Below, piece after piece: positions 47,706-50,148 of a stretch of 50,148 nucleotides of DNA. The stretch lies in assembly GCA_020723925.1 (NCBI GenBank), contig DYHX01000004.1, forward strand, positions 1 through 50,148, given 5' to 3'. Positions within the stretch are counted from its first letter, which is position 1; each line of letters starts with the position of its first letter. The DNA is from Nitrospira japonica (GTDB lineage Bacteria > Nitrospirota > Thermodesulfovibrionia > Thermodesulfovibrionales > DYHX01). The position numbers and the translations under genes are program-made. Below the pieces are notes generated by a model, which was given only the letters and a program-made list of their open reading frames with translations, searched no databases and had not been told where the DNA came from.

Positions 47706-49514
47706 CTATTTCTCTTTATTCTTTGGCCTTTTGTTTGCTTCAAGGATTTTCTTTCTGACACGAATTGACTGAGGCGTTACCTCAACAAGCTCATCCTCTT
47801 TTATAAACTCTATTGCCTGCTCAAGACTCAATATCCTCGGAGGAATAAGCTGCAATGCCTCGTCAGCGCCTGATGCGCGCATGTTTGTGAGCTTTTTTTC
47901 TTTAGTTACATTCACATCAATATCGCTCTCCCTTGAGTTCTCTCCGATGATCGTCCCTTCATAAACTGGAGTATTCTCTTTTATAAAGAGTATCCCCCTC
48001 GGCTGAAGGTGATAGAGGGCGTAGGTCGTTGCCTTTCCAGCCCTGTCAGCAACAAGGGCGCCTGTTGAGCGCTTCGACATTAGGCCATGCCAGGGTTCAT
48101 ATCCATCGAATATATGGTTTAAAAGCCCGGTTCCTCTCGTGTCTGTTAAAAACTGGGAGCGGAAGCCAATGAGTCCCCTCGACGGGATTCTGAATTCAAG
48201 TCTTACTCGGCCGTGGCCATTGTTCTGCATCTTCTGCATCTTGCCCTTTCTCATGCCGATCTGCTGTGCTACAACTCCAACATACGCCTCAGGTACATCT
48301 ATGACAAGGTGCTCCATTGGTTCATGCAGAGCAGCATTGATTGTTTTTGTTATAGTCTCTGGCATCGAGACAGAGAGTTCATAGCCCTCTCTCCGCATCA
48401 TCTCTATAAGTATTGCAAGCTGAAGCTCCCCGCGACCCATCACCTTGAAGGAGTCTGTGTTATCAAAATCAACTCTTATGCTGACGTTATATAGAAGTTC
48501 TTTTTCGAGCCTTTCTCTGAGATTCCTTGATGTGACGTATTTCCCTTCCTTGCCTGCAAATGGGGATGTGTTTACAGAGAAGACCATTGAGATTGTAGGC
48601 TCATCAACTGCAATCCTTGGAAGTGGTTTCGGGTTTTCAACATCTGTAATCGTATCACCGATGTTGATACCCTCGATTCCTGCAAGTGCAACGATGTCCC
48701 CAACTGACGCCTCTTTCATATCTACTCTTTCAAGCCCCTGAAATCCATAGAGGGATGTAACCTTCGTCTTTATCGCCTCACCTTTTCCATTCACCATAGA
48801 AACCCAGTCGCCAATTTTCACAGAGCCTGAAAATATTCTTCCTATAGCAAGCCTTCCAACATAGTCGTTGTAGTCGATATTTGTGACGAGGAACTGGAGC
48901 ACGCCATCTTTATCTCCATCAGGTGCAGGGATTGTTTTAAGTATCAACTCAAAGAGGGTCCCTAAGTCCTTAGAGTCATCGTCTATATTCAGCTTTGCGA
49001 TGCCCTGTTTTGCATTGGTATAGACAATTGGAAATTCGAGCTGCTCCTCTGTTGCATCAAGGTCTATGAATAGATCGTAGACCTCGTTAAGAACCTCCTG
49101 AATCCTTGCATCCGGTCTGTCTATCTTGTTTATCACAAGGATTGGTGGAAGTTTTAGCTCAAGGGCCTTTTTGAGGACAAACCTTGTCTGTGGTAAGGGA
49201 CCTTCTGATGCATCAACGAGCAGGAGCACTCCATCCACCATCTTCAATATTCTCTCGACCTCTCCACCGAAGTCAGCATGACCGGGTGTGTCAACAATAT
49301 TGATCTTCACGCCGTTGTATCCAACAGCAGTGTTTTTTGCCATGATGGTGATGCCGCGCTCACGCTCAAGGTCGATGTTGTCCATGACTCTTTCCTGGAT
49401 ATTCTCATTCGAACGGAATATGCCAGACTGTTTGAGCAGTCCGTCAACAAGGGTGGTTTTTCCATGGTCAACATGGGCAATAATCGCAATATTTCTTAAA
49501 TCCTCACGCTTCAT
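47706..49514 (-). CDS. typA: Translational GTPase TypA/BipA
   Basis: [31 protein letters not shown]; start at 49514 (ORF extends to 49670). Confidence 0.96.
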   Translation of the reverse strand: MKREDLRNIAIIAHVDHGKTTLVDGLLKQSGIFRSNENIQERVMDNIDLERERGITIMAKNTAVGYNGVKINIVDTPGHADFGGEVERILKMVDGVLLLVDASEGPLPQTRFVLKKALELKLPPILVINKIDRPDARIQEVLNEVYDLFIDLDATEEQLEFPIVYTNAKQGIAKLNIDDDSKDLGTLFELILKTIPAPDGDKDGVLQFLVTNIDYNDYVGRLAIGRIFSGSVKIGDWVSMVNGKGEAIKTKVTSLYGFQGLERVDMKEASVGDIVALAGIEGINIGDTITDVENPKPLPRIAVDEPTISMVFSVNTSPFAGKEGKYVTSRNLRERLEKELLYNVSIRVDFDNTDSFKVMGRGELQLAILIEMMRREGYELSVSMPETITKTINAALHEPMEHLVIDVPEAYVGVVAQQIGMRKGKMQKMQNNGHGRVRLEFRIPSRGLIGFRSQFLTDTRGTGLLNHIFDGYEPWHGLMSKRSTGALVADRAGKATTYALYHLQPRGILFIKENTPVYEGTIIGENSRESDIDVNVTKEKKLTNMRASGADEALQLIPPRILSLEQAIEFIKEDELVEVTPQSIRVRKKILEANKRPKNKEK

Positions 49515-49687
49515 GAAACCTCTAAATTCTTTTGTTTTAATTTTTGAAAAACTCAGACAATGCCAAAGGCAGGACACTGCGAGCAAGTATATCCTTTTAT
49601 ATTCTAGTTTTAAATGGCAAAGAAAAGCAACATTTATAGCCAGACTGTAAGCTGGCCTCGTTGGTTTCAAAAATTTCTAATACATTT

Positions 49688-49867
49688 TCATTGTTCTGTC
49701 TTCTCATGTGGGAGTTTTTTATCATCGGTAGCTATATCTTCAATATCTGATGTTTCAGACGGTTTCTCCCTGCTAAACCTGCGCTGTCTCTTCTCCTCCT
49801 GCTTTTTCTGGCGGGCAAGTTCCTTTCTTCGCTTATCACCGCGATATGCCCCGGCATGTTTTGCCAT
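49688..49867 (-). CDS. Small basic conserved-looking protein (59 aa)
   Basis: RBS AGGAGG; MAKHAGAYRGDKRRKELARQKKQEEKRQRRFSREKPSETSDIEDIATDDKKLPHEKTEQ*; missed by the ORF track. Confidence 0.75.
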   Translation of the reverse strand: MAKHAGAYRGDKRRKELARQKKQEEKRQRRFSREKPSETSDIEDIATDDKKLPHEKTEQ

Positions 49868-50148
49868 GTATCCTCCTTGAGATGAAGTACCCTGGCAACA
49901 ATGTTTGATTTAAGCTACGGCATTATGCCAGATGTGTAAAGATTATAGCTTTTTCGGCTATCATTTTCCAATCATTGTAGTTTCAAAGGAGTTAAAGAGT
50001 TAAAAAAGTTATAAACTCTAAACTCCAAACTTATGAAAAATTAATGTTAGGAAACCAAGACATAGACACATCAAACACAGGTAGGATTATGGTTTTTAAA
50101 GAATTTCTATGTCTATTTTTCAGCGGGAAAATTAACTTTGAATTTTTA

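Noticed and set aside
1-50148. tRNA or rRNA genes
   Set aside because: No cloverleaf or conserved rRNA motif was recognised by eye; a tRNAscan/Infernal run would be needed to exclude them.

Overview
The window is a gene-dense bacterial chromosomal segment. Gene content (NrfD/ferredoxin/molybdopterin oxidoreductase, NosL-type lipoproteins, c-type cytochromes, tetraheme cytochrome, several UspA proteins) suggests an anaerobic, Nitrospirota- or Desulfobacterota-like organism, but I cannot prove the taxon. Left third: one long minus-strand run (about 12.4 kb to 0.1 kb) of cytochrome c, an EB_dh-like cytochrome, three NosL-like proteins, UspA, a radical SAM protein with a PCP_red-like tail, a FtsX/LolD-type ABC pair, TlpA, a TorD-like chaperone and AtpI/AtpZ. 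A RAYT/Y1-type transposase with perfect 20-bp flanking inverted repeats sits directly upstream of that run. Middle: dapB, yacG-like, Gx-transporter/NusG-II/ApbE, a compact uvrA, a truncated GGDEF remnant, a secreted Pcm, a spermidine-synthase-like membrane protein, a Psr/Phs-type reductase operon, UbiA, TrkH/TrkA, a UspA/YeiH-like/microprotein/rhodanese cluster and an MCP. Right: DsbA-like, a tetraheme cytochrome, a heavy-metal P-type ATPase operon with two-component system, lgt, ubiX, a HEPN/MNT module, cspA and bipA. The most striking signal is a dispersed set of about twelve degenerate tandem arrays, all with a 7-bp period but with different unit sequences. They sit at start codons, at stop codons, inside signal peptides and even inside proteins in frame. 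Several unrelated palindromic repeat families and a 143-bp MITE-like element accompany them.
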